This document shows positions 43,215-52,505 of a stretch of 57,914 nucleotides of DNA, piece by piece. Under the pieces are notes generated by a model. That model was not told the origin of the DNA. It saw only the letters and a list, made by a program, of their open reading frames with translations, and made no database searches. The translations under genes and the position numbers were made by a program. Source of the DNA: Minwuia sp. (lineage in GTDB: Bacteria > Pseudomonadota > Alphaproteobacteria > Minwuiales > Minwuiaceae). The stretch spans positions 1-57,914 of the forward strand of contig JARGNO010000018.1 in NCBI GenBank assembly GCA_029213165.1. Direction: 5' to 3'. Position 1 is the stretch's first letter; every line of letters begins with the position of its first letter.

Positions 43215-44181
43215 CGCCACCATTCCCGTTTCCGCGCCCGGCGACCAGAAGGCGCAAGACAGCCATCCGAACCGCGACACCCATCTCGACCTGCTCCCGA
43301 ATGACACTGCGATGGATATCGTCAGCCACCTCGGTATCGATCTCCACACCCCGGTTCATCGGCCCCGGATGCATGATCAGCGCATCGGGCTTGGCGTGCG
43401 ACAGCTTCTCGTGATCCAGACCATAGAAATGGTAGTACTCGCGGACGGACGGAAGGAAGGATCCCTGCATCCGCTCCCGCTGCAGGCGCAGCATCATGAC
43501 CACGTCCACATCGCGCAGTCCGCGCCGCATGTCGGTGAAGGCCTCGACCCCCAGACGCTCGATCCCGCTCGGCAGCAGGGTCGGTGGTGCGATGACCCGC
43601 ACCCGTGCGCCCATCGTGTTCAGCAGATAGATGTTCGACCGTGCCACGCGGCTGTGCATGACATCACCGGCTATGGCGACCGTCAGCCCCTCCAGCCGGT
43701 TGAGCCTGCGCCGGATGGTCAGGGCATCCAGCAGGGCCTGGGTCGGGTGCTCATGCTGGCCATCGCCACCATTGACCACCGCGCAATCCACCTTCTGCGA
43801 CAGCAGCGCGACCGCACCGGAATCCGGATGGCGGACCACCAGCACATCCGGATGCATCGCGTTCAGGGTCATGGCCGTGTCGATCAGGGTCTCGCCCTTC
43901 TTGGTCGACGAGGCCTCGACGGACATGTTGATGGTGTCCGCGCCCAACCGCTTGCCCGCTAATTCGAAGGATGTCCGGGTCCGGGTGGAATTCTCGAAGA
44001 ACAGGTTGATCTGGGTCCGACCCTGAAGGTCGCGCAGCTTCTTGTTGTCCTGCCGGTTCAGTTCGATGAACTGCTCCGACAGGTCAAGAATGCGCTGAAT
44101 ATCGGAACGGGAAAGCTCCTGCATCCCCAAAAGGTGCCGATGGGGGAAAGGGAGATCGGGTAAGGCGTCCGGTGCGTTCAT
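43207..44181 (-). CDS. pyrB: aspartate carbamoyltransferase catalytic subunit
   Basis: A 324-residue ATCase. The carbamoyl-phosphate motif STRTRTSFE lies at 65-73, with [20 protein letters not shown] and [16 protein letters not shown] further on. It makes N-carbamoyl-aspartate in pyrimidine synthesis. Start ATG at 44181 keeps the family segment FPHRHLLGM; the ribosome-binding site is weak. It is translationally coupled to the dihydroorotase-like gene; no pyrI is present. Confidence 0.96.
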   Translation of the reverse strand: MNAPDALPDLPFPHRHLLGMQELSRSDIQRILDLSEQFIELNRQDNKKLRDLQGRTQINLFFENSTRTRTSFELAGKRLGADTINMSVEASSTKKGETLIDTAMTLNAMHPDVLVVRHPDSGAVALLSQKVDCAVVNGGDGQHEHPTQALLDALTIRRRLNRLEGLTVAIAGDVMHSRVARSNIYLLNTMGARVRVIAPPTLLPSGIERLGVEAFTDMRRGLRDVDVVMMLRLQRERMQGSFLPSVREYYHFYGLDHEKLSHAKPDALIMHPGPMNRGVEIDTEVADDIHRSVIREQVEMGVAVRMAVLRLLVAGRGNGNGGDA

Positions 44182-44327
44182 CGGCGGCGAACAATAGGCA
44201 CGATGCGGGATCGTGCAAGCCCTATCCTCCATGCGCCCGGAATCCCGAATGGTTTCCCGCTGTCGGGTCAGACGACGGACCGCTAAAATGAAGTTCGAAT
44301 CGTCAGGAGTGGGGTGACGGTCAGATC

Positions 44328-45134
44328 ATGTTGATACTGGTTTCAGACGTTCTTCAGACACTCTGGCAGCGGACCGGTCGGCTGCTGGTGGCTGCCACGG
44401 CAACAGTCGCGGTTCTGGCCGCGTTCCCGGCGCAGATACAGGCCCAGGATCAGGAAGAAGTTCCGGCGCTGTCCCGTGTGCAGGTGCTCGATGCCTTCGA
44501 TGCGGCAGCCTTTGGCCCGGCTGACCGCCCCGATCCGCATCTCTATCGCTGGCCGACCGACAGGCCTGTCACGGTGCGGGTGACCGGTGACGCCCCTGCC
44601 CGATACCGGCAGTGGACGGCGGTACAGATCGAACGGCTCTCAGTCATCACCGGACTTCAGATCAGCATCACGCAAGCGATCGGCGCCGATGTGCTGGTCG
44701 CGTTTGTTCCGCACTTCGATGATGTGCTGAACGGACAATACAATGACCTGCTGGATCGCTTCGTTGCCTCCGGGAGCCGGCGCGACAGCCTGCTCGCGGG
44801 CTATCGTGCTGCCGGAGCGGTGTGCGCCGGACAGGTCAATGCGCGCGGCACCCATCTGGCGGAGGCAATTGTCTTCGTTCCGAATGATCACATGGCACCG
44901 GTGGCCCATGCCTGCATTGCCACGCAACTGTCCCGGATCATGGGTCTGCCATTCGCACTGCCTGGAGACCAGACCTCGGCACTGGCCATCGACAGCCCGC
45001 ATTCCCATCTGACGGAACTGGATCGTGCCATGCTGCGCTTGCTCTATCATCCGCGCATGCGTGCAGGCCTGACGCGCAGCGACGCCCGGATCGTGGCCGT
45101 GTCCGTACTGCCTGAAATCCACCCGAACGATTGA
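44328..45134 (+). CDS. DUF2927 domain-containing exported protein
   Basis: A 268-residue protein. A hydrophobic leader (LLVAATATVAVLAAFPAQIQAQ) suggests export. The domain contains RYRQWTAVQIERLSVITGLQ, the GAVCAGQVN segment and the C-terminal ACIATQLSRIMGLPFALPGD, followed by LTELDRAMLRLLYHPRMRAG. These are shared by DUF2927 proteins, which have a metallopeptidase-like layout though no classical HExxH is seen. Role unknown. Confidence 0.8.
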   Translation: MLILVSDVLQTLWQRTGRLLVAATATVAVLAAFPAQIQAQDQEEVPALSRVQVLDAFDAAAFGPADRPDPHLYRWPTDRPVTVRVTGDAPARYRQWTAVQIERLSVITGLQISITQAIGADVLVAFVPHFDDVLNGQYNDLLDRFVASGSRRDSLLAGYRAAGAVCAGQVNARGTHLAEAIVFVPNDHMAPVAHACIATQLSRIMGLPFALPGDQTSALAIDSPHSHLTELDRAMLRLLYHPRMRAGLTRSDARIVAVSVLPEIHPND

Positions 45135-45162
45135 GCCGCCGCCGGTTCGCGGGGCGGTCAGA

Positions 45163-45822
45163 TCAGATCCTCGGCTGTTCCGGCTGTCCGGCTCCGCCCA
45201 CCCCACTGCCGCCCTTCCTCTTGAAACGGCCGCCGCGGCGCTCCCGCGTCAATTTCTGGCGTTGTGCGCGACGGGCACGGAATCTCTCGATGAAGCGTTT
45301 CGACCAGACGTAGCCGGCCCATGAGAAGATGATGGCCCAGGGCACCGACCCGAGAAAGAGCGGTATGCCCCAGATTTCGAACAGCGTCAGCGTGCCGACC
45401 CAGAGTGCCTCGATGAAGCCGGTGTCCGCAGATGCAATGGCCGTCAATTGCGCGGTGAACTGATCCAGCCCGATACCGCCCAGTTCATCGAACCGGCCCA
45501 GCAGCAATTGCCCTGTCAGCAGGAAGCCGTAGTAGATCGGGCCAATGGTGAAGATATTGGTGACCCAGACCCACGCGAAGGCGGAAATGGCGTGGAAGCG
45601 AAAACGCGGCCCGGCAGCCTTCGCCAGCATCCAGATCAGCAGCACCATGACCAGTTGCACGCCCACCGTTGGCGTGAACGCCACCGCCAGCCCGACAGCC
45701 ACACCCCGGGCAACATGTTCAGCAGGTGCCTGTCCGCGCTGAAGCGGCACGATAAGCCGCATCCGGGTCAACCGACCCAGGTTTGTTACCAGTCCACGTC
45801 GTACGCGTGAGGGTTCTTTCAC
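45163..45822 (-). CDS. DUF2062 membrane protein
   Basis: A 219-residue protein of the DUF2062 family. The segment HVARGVAVGLAVAFTPTVGV is the family core, followed by hydrophobic helices through FEIWGIPLFLGSVPWAIIFS. A basic Arg/Lys-rich C-terminal tail follows. It has three to four membrane helices. Start GTG at 45822 has AGGGGA nine bases upstream. Function unknown. Confidence 0.82.
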   Translation of the reverse strand: MKEPSRVRRGLVTNLGRLTRMRLIVPLQRGQAPAEHVARGVAVGLAVAFTPTVGVQLVMVLLIWMLAKAAGPRFRFHAISAFAWVWVTNIFTIGPIYYGFLLTGQLLLGRFDELGGIGLDQFTAQLTAIASADTGFIEALWVGTLTLFEIWGIPLFLGSVPWAIIFSWAGYVWSKRFIERFRARRAQRQKLTRERRGGRFKRKGGSGVGGAGQPEQPRI

Positions 45823-45861
45823 CGCCACATTCCCCTGGGGCCAACAAGAAGGCCCGCACAT

Positions 45862-46716
45862 CTAGACACTATCCCACGGGCTTGCACCCGCAATCATGGA
45901 CCGCAGATGCCCGACAAGGGAGCCTGCATCCGTCCCATCCGTAAAAATGTCGCGCAAGCTTCGAACGCCTTCCGACTTCGACAGCTTGCGGCCCATCCCG
46001 TCCTGTATCAGCCGATGATGAAGATATCGTGGCCGCGGCAGGTCAAGCAGCATCTGCAACAGAACATGGACAGGCGTCTGATGGAACAGGTCCTTGCCCC
46101 TGATGACATGGGAAATGTTCTGGGCGGCGTCATCGACGGTCACGGCAAGATGATAACTGGTGCCGATATCACGACGCGCGATCACCACGTCGCCCAGCCC
46201 CTCACCCTGCCATCGCTGCACACCGGCCTCCTGATCCTGCCAGATGACATCGCCGGTCAGCGACAGCGCATGATGCAGGCGAAGCCGCCAGGCCGGCACC
46301 GCCCCCTCGGCCAGTCTCGCGTCCACTTGCGACGGACCAAGCCTTGCGCAGGTCCCGCCATAGATCAGCCCGTCGAACCCGTTGCCCGGCGAGGCCTCGG
46401 CCACCTGTCGCCGGGTGCAGAAACAGGGATAGACGAGCTCTCTCGCCTTCAGATCATCCAGCACCGAGCGGTAAGTCTGCATCCGTTCCGCCTGACGCCA
46501 GATCGGGCCATCCCAGGAAAGGCCAAGCGCCGCCAGATCGGTCACAATGGCCCCGACAAACTCCGGGCGGCATCGGGTGTGGTCAATATCCTCGACGCGC
46601 AGCAGGAAGCGCCCGTCCACTGCGCGCGCCTGGTCGTGCGCCAGAACAGCCGAGAATGCGTGCCCGATGTGCAGGTATCCGGTCGGGCTGGGTGCGAAAC
46701 GGGTCACGAAGGTCAT
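45862..46716 (-). CDS. gluQ: glutamyl-Q tRNA(Asp) synthetase
   Basis: A 284-residue shortened GluRS-like enzyme. HIGH lies at residues 16-19 (TRFAPSPTGYLHIGH) and the KMSKS-like motif is GRKLSKSEG. The zinc-binding Cys set lies in VYPCFCTRRQV and YGGTC. It lacks the anticodon-binding domain of true GluRS, which defines the GluQ (YadB) group. It attaches glutamate to queuosine in the anticodon of tRNA-Asp. Start ATG at 46716; ATG at 46725 is the alternative. Confidence 0.93.
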   Translation of the reverse strand: MTFVTRFAPSPTGYLHIGHAFSAVLAHDQARAVDGRFLLRVEDIDHTRCRPEFVGAIVTDLAALGLSWDGPIWRQAERMQTYRSVLDDLKARELVYPCFCTRRQVAEASPGNGFDGLIYGGTCARLGPSQVDARLAEGAVPAWRLRLHHALSLTGDVIWQDQEAGVQRWQGEGLGDVVIARRDIGTSYHLAVTVDDAAQNISHVIRGKDLFHQTPVHVLLQMLLDLPRPRYLHHRLIQDGMGRKLSKSEGVRSLRDIFTDGTDAGSLVGHLRSMIAGASPWDSV

Positions 46717-46825
46717 GGCCACCATTCCGGCAGCAGTTGCAGACGGTTGCAATTGGTAACGATGCCCCAGTGATGACCATGATAATCTCACGGGCATCTG
46801 AAGAGCCATTGCCGGAGAGCAGCAG

Positions 46826-48163
46826 ATGAACCGACAGATGGATGCGGCCATCGCGACAGTGCGGTTTGGCATGGGTGCCCGACCGGGCGAGATCCGGGAC
46901 GCGGCATCCGATCCGCGCGGCTGGCTGGCAGCGCAGATGGCGAACCCGGCACCGGCCACATTGGACATGAAGTCGCTGGAACCATCCCACGAACTGGTGA
47001 GCCAGCTGCAAGTGGCTGTCCGCACCGATGCCATCCCGGGTGTCGTCAAACTGCTGCGCCAGGTCTATCGCCCCCAGTACGTGCGCGAGGCGGTCGTCCG
47101 CACCGGGCAGGCAATCACCACGACATCATCATTCCACGAACGCTGGGTGCATTTCTGGTCCGATCACTTCACGGTCACCGGCAAGAAGCCTGTCATAGTG
47201 GGTCTGGCGGGAGGTTTCGAGCGGGAGGCCATTCGGCCCAACGTCGGTGGTCGTTTCGTCGATCTGCTGCTTGCCGCTGTCAGGCATCCCGTCATGATCC
47301 TGTATCTGGACAATGCCCGGTCATTCGGTCCGAACACACCTGCCGCCCGATACAGGAACGGCGGCCTGAACGAGAACCTGGCGCGGGAAGTACTGGAACT
47401 GCATACGCTGGGCGTTGACGGCGGATATGATCAGGCGGATGTACGGTCGCTAGCCCTGATGCTGACCGGGTGGAGTCTCAGCCCTGCAGACGGCAATGGC
47501 TCCGGGGGCAGGTTTCATTTTCACGCGACAGCACATGAACCAGGCGAACGCCATCTGATGGGCATCCGCTATGCCGACGACGGTGTCGGTCAGGCGGAGC
47601 AGGCGTTGCGTGATCTCGCCGCGCACCCGGCAACCGCCCGCAACATCGCGCGGGAACTCGCGCGGCATTTCGTGTCCGACACCCCTTCGCCGGATGTTGT
47701 CACCAGTCTCAGCCGGACGTTCACCGAAACGGCAGGTGACCTGCAGCAACTGGCCCTCGCCCTGCTGGACATTCAAGAGGCCTGGGCACCCCTGACCAAG
47801 CTGAAGACACCGGACGAGCTTGTTGTTTCCACCATGCGCGGCGTCGGAGCCAATGGTTCGAACGAAGCAACGCTGAATGCGCTGGTGGAGCTTGGACAGC
47901 GCCCCTGGATGGCACCCTCGCCAAAGGGCTGGCCGGACACTGCAGAAGCATGGATCACGCCGGACCGGGCACTCAGACGCGTCGATTTCGGGGCTGCGGT
48001 GGCGGAGCGGGTGGCCACCATGCCGACAGACCCCGTCTCCCGGGCCAGGGAGATGATGGGCGAACTGTATGGCCGTGACACGATCACGGAGATCAGCCGG
48101 GCAGAGAGCCCGCGTCAGGCCCTGGCACTGGCGCTCTCCGCCCCTGAGTTCCAACGGAGGTAG
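46826..48163 (+). CDS. DUF1800 domain-containing protein
   Basis: A 445-residue protein of the DUF1800 family. Marks are RFGMGARPGEI at the start, HERWVHFWSDHFTVTGKKP, and NENLAREVLELHTLGVDGGY then DVRSLALMLTGWSL. DUF1800 genes are regularly paired with DUF1501 genes, as here (5 bp apart). The pair is thought to act on the outside or in the periplasm, but biochemical function is not established. The N-terminus has no clear signal peptide. Confidence 0.9.
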   Translation: MNRQMDAAIATVRFGMGARPGEIRDAASDPRGWLAAQMANPAPATLDMKSLEPSHELVSQLQVAVRTDAIPGVVKLLRQVYRPQYVREAVVRTGQAITTTSSFHERWVHFWSDHFTVTGKKPVIVGLAGGFEREAIRPNVGGRFVDLLLAAVRHPVMILYLDNARSFGPNTPAARYRNGGLNENLAREVLELHTLGVDGGYDQADVRSLALMLTGWSLSPADGNGSGGRFHFHATAHEPGERHLMGIRYADDGVGQAEQALRDLAAHPATARNIARELARHFVSDTPSPDVVTSLSRTFTETAGDLQQLALALLDIQEAWAPLTKLKTPDELVVSTMRGVGANGSNEATLNALVELGQRPWMAPSPKGWPDTAEAWITPDRALRRVDFGAAVAERVATMPTDPVSRAREMMGELYGRDTITEISRAESPRQALALALSAPEFQRR

Positions 48164-48168
48164 CCGCC

Positions 48169-49338
48169 ATGAAACATCGCAGCTTCGAAATATCGCGCCG
48201 CAGATTGTTGCAGTTCAGTGGTGCGACGGCCCTGGCCTCCGTATCCGGTCAGTCGCTTGCCGCCCCGGCTTCGGACCCACGTTTCCTGATGATCATACTT
48301 CGCGGCGGAGTGGACGGGCTGACCATGCTGCCGCCGACGGGCGATCCGGATCTGGCCGGAATTCGCGGGCAGATGAATGAATTCCCGACCATCCCGCTGG
48401 ACGGCTTCTTCTCCCTGCACGGTGCCATGCCGACCATGGGCGAACTCTGGGAGCAGCAGCAGCTCATCGGCTTTCATGCCATATCGACGCCTTATCAGGA
48501 CCGCAGTCACTTCGACGCGCAGAACGTGCTGGAGAATGGACTGGCCCACCCCGATGGATCGGCCGACGGATGGCTCAACCGTGCCCTGGCACTGCGCCCG
48601 GACAGCGCCCGCCGCGGATTGTCGGTTGGCGCGGGAACGCCCCTGATCATGCGTGGCGCGGCACCTGTCGGATCCTGGGCACCGTCGCAACTGCCGGTCG
48701 CGGAACCGACGCTGGTCGACCGGCTGATCCCGCTCTGGGCCAAAGACCCGTTACTTGCCCGGATGCTGCCACAGGGCCGGGAACTGCAGGCAATGACCGG
48801 CGGGATGGGTGGTGACACAAGCTCCGGGCGCATGGCGGGATTGCTGGATCAGGTGGGCCAGTTGATGGCACGTGTGGATGGCCCGCGTATCGTTGCAATG
48901 GACAGCGATGGCTGGGACATGCACGGCACCCTGCTGTTCCACATGAACCGCCTGTCCGCCGACCTGGACCAGGGTATCGCGCGCCTGCGTTCCGCGCTTG
49001 GTGAGAGCTGGTCGCAGACCGCCGTGCTGATCGTCAGCGAGTTCGGGCGCACGGTGGAACCCAACGGGACTGGCGGGGCGGATCACGGCATAGGTGGATC
49101 GGCCCTGTTGCTGGGTGGTGCGGTCAGGGGCGGGCGCGTGATCGCTGATTGGCCAGGCTTGCGCCCCGGTGACCGCATCGCGGCGCGTGACCTGCGACCA
49201 ACCGCCGATCTGCGCGGCGTCATCGCAGCGGCACTTGCCGACCATCTGTCCTACAGCCCGACGGAAATCGGTGAGACGATACTGCCCGGTTTCACCACCG
49301 CGAACCGATTGCCCGAACTGTTCCATCGCATGCTTTGA
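48169..49338 (+). CDS. DUF1501 domain-containing protein, Tat-exported
   Basis: A 389-residue protein. The twin-arginine leader is EISRRRLLQFSGATALASVS. FLMIILRGGVDGLTMLPPTG, then FHAISTPYQDRSHFDAQNVL, then DSDGWDMHG and LIVSEFGRTVEPNGTGGADH follow. These match DUF1501, which has an alkaline-phosphatase/sulfatase-like core. It follows the DUF1800 gene by 5 bp. Export of a folded, possibly metal-loaded protein by Tat is expected. Confidence 0.92.
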   Translation: MKHRSFEISRRRLLQFSGATALASVSGQSLAAPASDPRFLMIILRGGVDGLTMLPPTGDPDLAGIRGQMNEFPTIPLDGFFSLHGAMPTMGELWEQQQLIGFHAISTPYQDRSHFDAQNVLENGLAHPDGSADGWLNRALALRPDSARRGLSVGAGTPLIMRGAAPVGSWAPSQLPVAEPTLVDRLIPLWAKDPLLARMLPQGRELQAMTGGMGGDTSSGRMAGLLDQVGQLMARVDGPRIVAMDSDGWDMHGTLLFHMNRLSADLDQGIARLRSALGESWSQTAVLIVSEFGRTVEPNGTGGADHGIGGSALLLGGAVRGGRVIADWPGLRPGDRIAARDLRPTADLRGVIAAALADHLSYSPTEIGETILPGFTTANRLPELFHRML

Positions 49339-49402
49339 CAAGTGGCATCGAAATCCCGGCCGGGCTAGGCTTGCGTCAATCGGAGTGGCGCGGATCGGGA
49401 CC

Positions 49403-50368
49403 ATGAAAACACCGGAAACCAGACGGCAGAACGAATGGATGGTTCTGTTCGTCGCGAACAGCGACGAGACCCAGATCGACCGCACGCTGATGGCCGCCTG
49501 GTCGGTGCGCCAGCATTTCCAGGACCTTCCCATCGCGGTCGTGACCAGTCGTCCGACCCACAGGCTCTGGCGCACCGCAATCTTCAACGTCGTCATTTCA
49601 GTAGCCGATGATCCGGATGCCAGCGTCGCCACCTGTTGCAGGCGCGCAATGGATCGCGACATCTTCGAACGTGCCTTCTACGTCAATTCCCACTGTCGCC
49701 TGCGCTCAGGGTCAGTCGGAACCCTGATGAAACCGATGGCGCAGCCCGACATTGACGTGACCTTGCTGCCATCAGCAGGCACGGAAGTCATGCCGGATGG
49801 CATCCTCGGTCTGCACAACAGCGACGGTGGTCGCGCATTCCTGGATGATTGGGCGGCGAACCTTGGTGAAGGCGGCGACCTGCCCTCGCCGGACAGCGAC
49901 CGGGCGGGTTTCACCGCTGCTGTTTTCGATTCTTCCTGGACACCCGCGATCGCGGCCGATCCGAAATCGCTTCCTGCCGTGGAGATCCGGCAGGGAAACG
50001 CGCGGCGATTGCAGGGCGAAATGCTGTTGTTCGCGCTGCATCGGCTGGTTTCGGGTGATCTGAAGCGGGCGGCGACGGTCTATGCGCGGGTCGCGCTTCG
50101 GGCCGAACCCGACCTTGTCCAGCTCGGCTCCGAGAGGCTTGTGCCACACCTGCGGCGGCGTTTCCCGGAGAAGGTGAGCGGCTTCAGTGCCGAGGGTCTG
50201 AAGAAGCTGGAGCAGATGCTGAACCACGCGGCGGAAGGCGACCCGGCAGGCAACCTGCTCGCCATCGCGGCCCTTCATCTGGAAATGGACCAGCCGAAGA
50301 CTGCCATCACCGTGCTGCGCCTCATCGAGCGTATGCGCTTCCGGAAACCCGTGCCGGTCCCGGACTGA
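49403..50368 (+). CDS. uncharacterised protein, possibly nucleotide-sugar-transferase-like
   Basis: A 321-residue protein I cannot place. The N-half (WMVLFVANSDETQIDRTLMA, then VRQHFQDLPIAVVTSRPTHR and FERAFYVNSHCRLRSGSVGT) loosely resembles the GT-A layout of small glycosyltransferases, where AFYVNSHCRL would take the place of the DxD strand. No DxD is present, so activity is doubtful. The C-half is helical. It follows the DUF1501 gene by 64 bp. The ATG at 49403 is preceded by a weak GGGA; GTG at 49385 is possible. Confidence 0.7.
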   Translation: MKTPETRRQNEWMVLFVANSDETQIDRTLMAAWSVRQHFQDLPIAVVTSRPTHRLWRTAIFNVVISVADDPDASVATCCRRAMDRDIFERAFYVNSHCRLRSGSVGTLMKPMAQPDIDVTLLPSAGTEVMPDGILGLHNSDGGRAFLDDWAANLGEGGDLPSPDSDRAGFTAAVFDSSWTPAIAADPKSLPAVEIRQGNARRLQGEMLLFALHRLVSGDLKRAATVYARVALRAEPDLVQLGSERLVPHLRRRFPEKVSGFSAEGLKKLEQMLNHAAEGDPAGNLLAIAALHLEMDQPKTAITVLRLIERMRFRKPVPVPD

Positions 50369-50381
50369 GCGGTCCGGGTGT

Positions 50382-51386
50382 TCAGCCCGGCTTGCGCCCC
50401 GTCACCCGTGTCAGCGTTCCGGGAATGAATTCGGTCGCGCTGATCCCTTCGAAACCGGCACTTTCCAGATATCCAACGCATTCGGCGATCGTATGGGCAT
50501 GCCCGATCGAATGCGGTATCGCCTCGTATAGCCCCCACATCGCTGGCGCCACTGGACCCATGCGATCATCGTCCAGCATCTCGCCGATCAGGTGGTACTC
50601 ACCACCCGGTTCCAGCGTGTCGAAGACCTGCGCCACCACCCGGGTCCAGGTTTCCCTATCATAGATCGGCAGGTTCGAGGCCTGGATCGCGACATCGCAA
50701 CCGGACGGAAACGGCCCCTTTGTGAAATCGCAAGGTTCCGCCGTGACCCTGTCCGACACCCCATTCTCCGCGATGAACTCCCGCGCGACGGTCACGACAG
50801 GCGGCAGGTCAAGCACGACGGCACTGATTCCGGGCCATGTCCGGGCGGCGATGATGCAATAGGCACCCGAACCGCCACCGAGATCCATGATGCGCTTGCG
50901 TCCTGTCAGATCAACCTCGCGATGGAACTTGCGGGCCGCGCCCATGCCGATGGAATAGGTTGCCTTGTGGTAGTCGCGCGCGCTTTCCACCGTCAGGTCA
51001 TCGTACATGCCCAGCGGCTCGGTCTCCTGTTCCTTCAGGATCTCCGAGAGCCTGCCCCAGTCGCCCCAGCTCTGCCGCATGAAGGTCATCCAGGGTCCGG
51101 CGTAGCTCCTCTCCCCCTCCACAAGGAAACGCGCTACGTCGGGGGCGTTGGTGTAGGTGCCGTCGGCATCACGTGTCACCAGTTCCATTCCGGCAAGCGC
51201 ATCCAGCAGGCGTTCGCCGTTCAGCGTCCCGATCCCCACGGCCTCGCCCAGCTTTGCAACGGTATTCGCGCCAGCCGCGATCTGCGTGAAGACGCCAAGG
51301 TCGATGGCCGCATACATCGCGCCCGTCTCCCAATAGGCCTTCGAGATGCGTTGCAGGCGTACGGTATCCACCCGTTTTTCAGCCAT
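50382..51386 (-). CDS. O-methyltransferase, acetylserotonin-methyltransferase type
   Basis: A 334-residue methyltransferase. The N-terminal dimerisation/winged-helix part (YWETGAMYAAIDLGVFTQIA) and the SAM domain with IMDLGGGSGAYCIIAARTWP match the family containing hydroxyindole and carotenoid O-methyltransferases. The usual catalytic His region reads QASNLPIYDRETWTRVVAQV with no His at the expected place, so the base may differ. No linked biosynthetic genes identify the substrate. It lies 15 bp downstream of the EamA transporter on the same strand. Confidence 0.85.
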   Translation of the reverse strand: MAEKRVDTVRLQRISKAYWETGAMYAAIDLGVFTQIAAGANTVAKLGEAVGIGTLNGERLLDALAGMELVTRDADGTYTNAPDVARFLVEGERSYAGPWMTFMRQSWGDWGRLSEILKEQETEPLGMYDDLTVESARDYHKATYSIGMGAARKFHREVDLTGRKRIMDLGGGSGAYCIIAARTWPGISAVVLDLPPVVTVAREFIAENGVSDRVTAEPCDFTKGPFPSGCDVAIQASNLPIYDRETWTRVVAQVFDTLEPGGEYHLIGEMLDDDRMGPVAPAMWGLYEAIPHSIGHAHTIAECVGYLESAGFEGISATEFIPGTLTRVTGRKPG

Positions 51387-51401
51387 GTTGGTATTCCTCC
51401 C

Positions 51402-52316
51402 CTATTTTCTCCCGGGTGCATCCTTCGGGAAAACCGTTGCGATGGCCCCCAGGATCAGGCCGGTCGCCAACAGTTCCGGCAACCCGAGCGGCTCACCCAG
51501 CAGGATCGCCGATGAACCGAGCCCCACCAGAGGAACCAGCATGACAGACAGCGAGGCTGTCTTCACCGGCAACCGCTTCACAAGCCACAGATAGGCCGCG
51601 ACACCAAAGACCTGGGCAATGAGTCCGGCATACAGCGTCGCCGCCGTCGCCTGCCATGAGACCGGCTGCATCACCAGCAGGTCAGGTATGGCCAGCAGGG
51701 TGATCGGGGCCGCGCCCACGACCATCTGCCAGCTCATCACCGTCAGGTGCGGCACACGCCAGGTATTGTACTTCTGCCAGACGGTTCCGAAGGCAAAGCA
51801 GAGCGATGCCGCAACCATGACCATGGCACCGAAGGGTGCCTCCCCCAGGCGCTTGACCTCATCCCCCATCAGAACGGCCAGTCCCGCCATCGCCAGGACC
51901 AGGCCGAGAACACGCCAGCGCGTGATCTTCTCCCCCAGCAGCGGGATGCCCATCAGGAAGGCCCAGACCGGCATGGTATAGGCGATCAGGGATGCTCGCC
52001 CGGCCTCGATCATGGTGACGCCGACAGCCGACAGGTAAAGCCAGGCCCCGACGTTGAAAAGCCCCGCAATGATCAGGGGCATCCAGTGGTCACGGGGAAC
52101 GCGCAGGCTGTGCCCGGCGATCCGCGTCACGATCAGCATGGTGATCGCGGCCAGCACCGAACTGATGGCGCGGAAGCTCAGAACCGACATCTCTGCCACG
52201 GCAATCTTCATGAAGGGCCACAGCAGGCCCCAGACGAGGATCAGCAGCACAAAGATAATGAGACTGAAGGAACGCGAAGCCGCGTGCTCTTCGACGGGAG
52301 GTGTAGCAGTTGTCAT
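51402..52316 (-). CDS. EamA-type DMT-superfamily transporter
   Basis: A 304-residue inner-membrane protein with about ten helices in two EamA repeats. The first repeat holds ILVWGLLWPFMKIAVAEMSV, and the join holds IPLLGEKITRWRVLGLVLAM and LLGEPLGLPELLATGLILGA. Such proteins export or import small metabolites. ATG at 52316 was chosen; it precedes a short hydrophilic segment and the first helix. It is probably cotranscribed with the O-methyltransferase. Confidence 0.88.
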   Translation of the reverse strand: MTTATPPVEEHAASRSFSLIIFVLLILVWGLLWPFMKIAVAEMSVLSFRAISSVLAAITMLIVTRIAGHSLRVPRDHWMPLIIAGLFNVGAWLYLSAVGVTMIEAGRASLIAYTMPVWAFLMGIPLLGEKITRWRVLGLVLAMAGLAVLMGDEVKRLGEAPFGAMVMVAASLCFAFGTVWQKYNTWRVPHLTVMSWQMVVGAAPITLLAIPDLLVMQPVSWQATAATLYAGLIAQVFGVAAYLWLVKRLPVKTASLSVMLVPLVGLGSSAILLGEPLGLPELLATGLILGAIATVFPKDAPGRK

Positions 52317-52418
52317 GGGCGGGAGCTTACGCAGTCCAACCCTTGCGGCAATCCAAAACAGACGCATGGGCGTCCGCGCGGACAGCGGGCCAGCGGCAAG
52401 CTCGCGAATTACTGCACT

Positions 52419-52440
52419 GCAAATGATTATCAATAATGTT
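52419..52440. promoter_or_regulatory. Fur-box-like operator upstream of the iron transporter
   Basis: CAAATGATTATCAATAATGT contains the symmetric core TGATTATCA (52424-52432) and resembles the Fur consensus GATAATGATAATCATTATC. It lies about 70 bp before the iron binding-protein gene, next to a plausible promoter (TTGCGG, 17 bp, TATTGA). Iron-repressed expression is expected. Confidence 0.6.
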
Positions 52441-52505
52441 GCGGACCCGATTTTCCGCTGTTATTGATCTTGCAACTCATTCTGAAAAAAAGGGACTCGC
52501 CTGCC

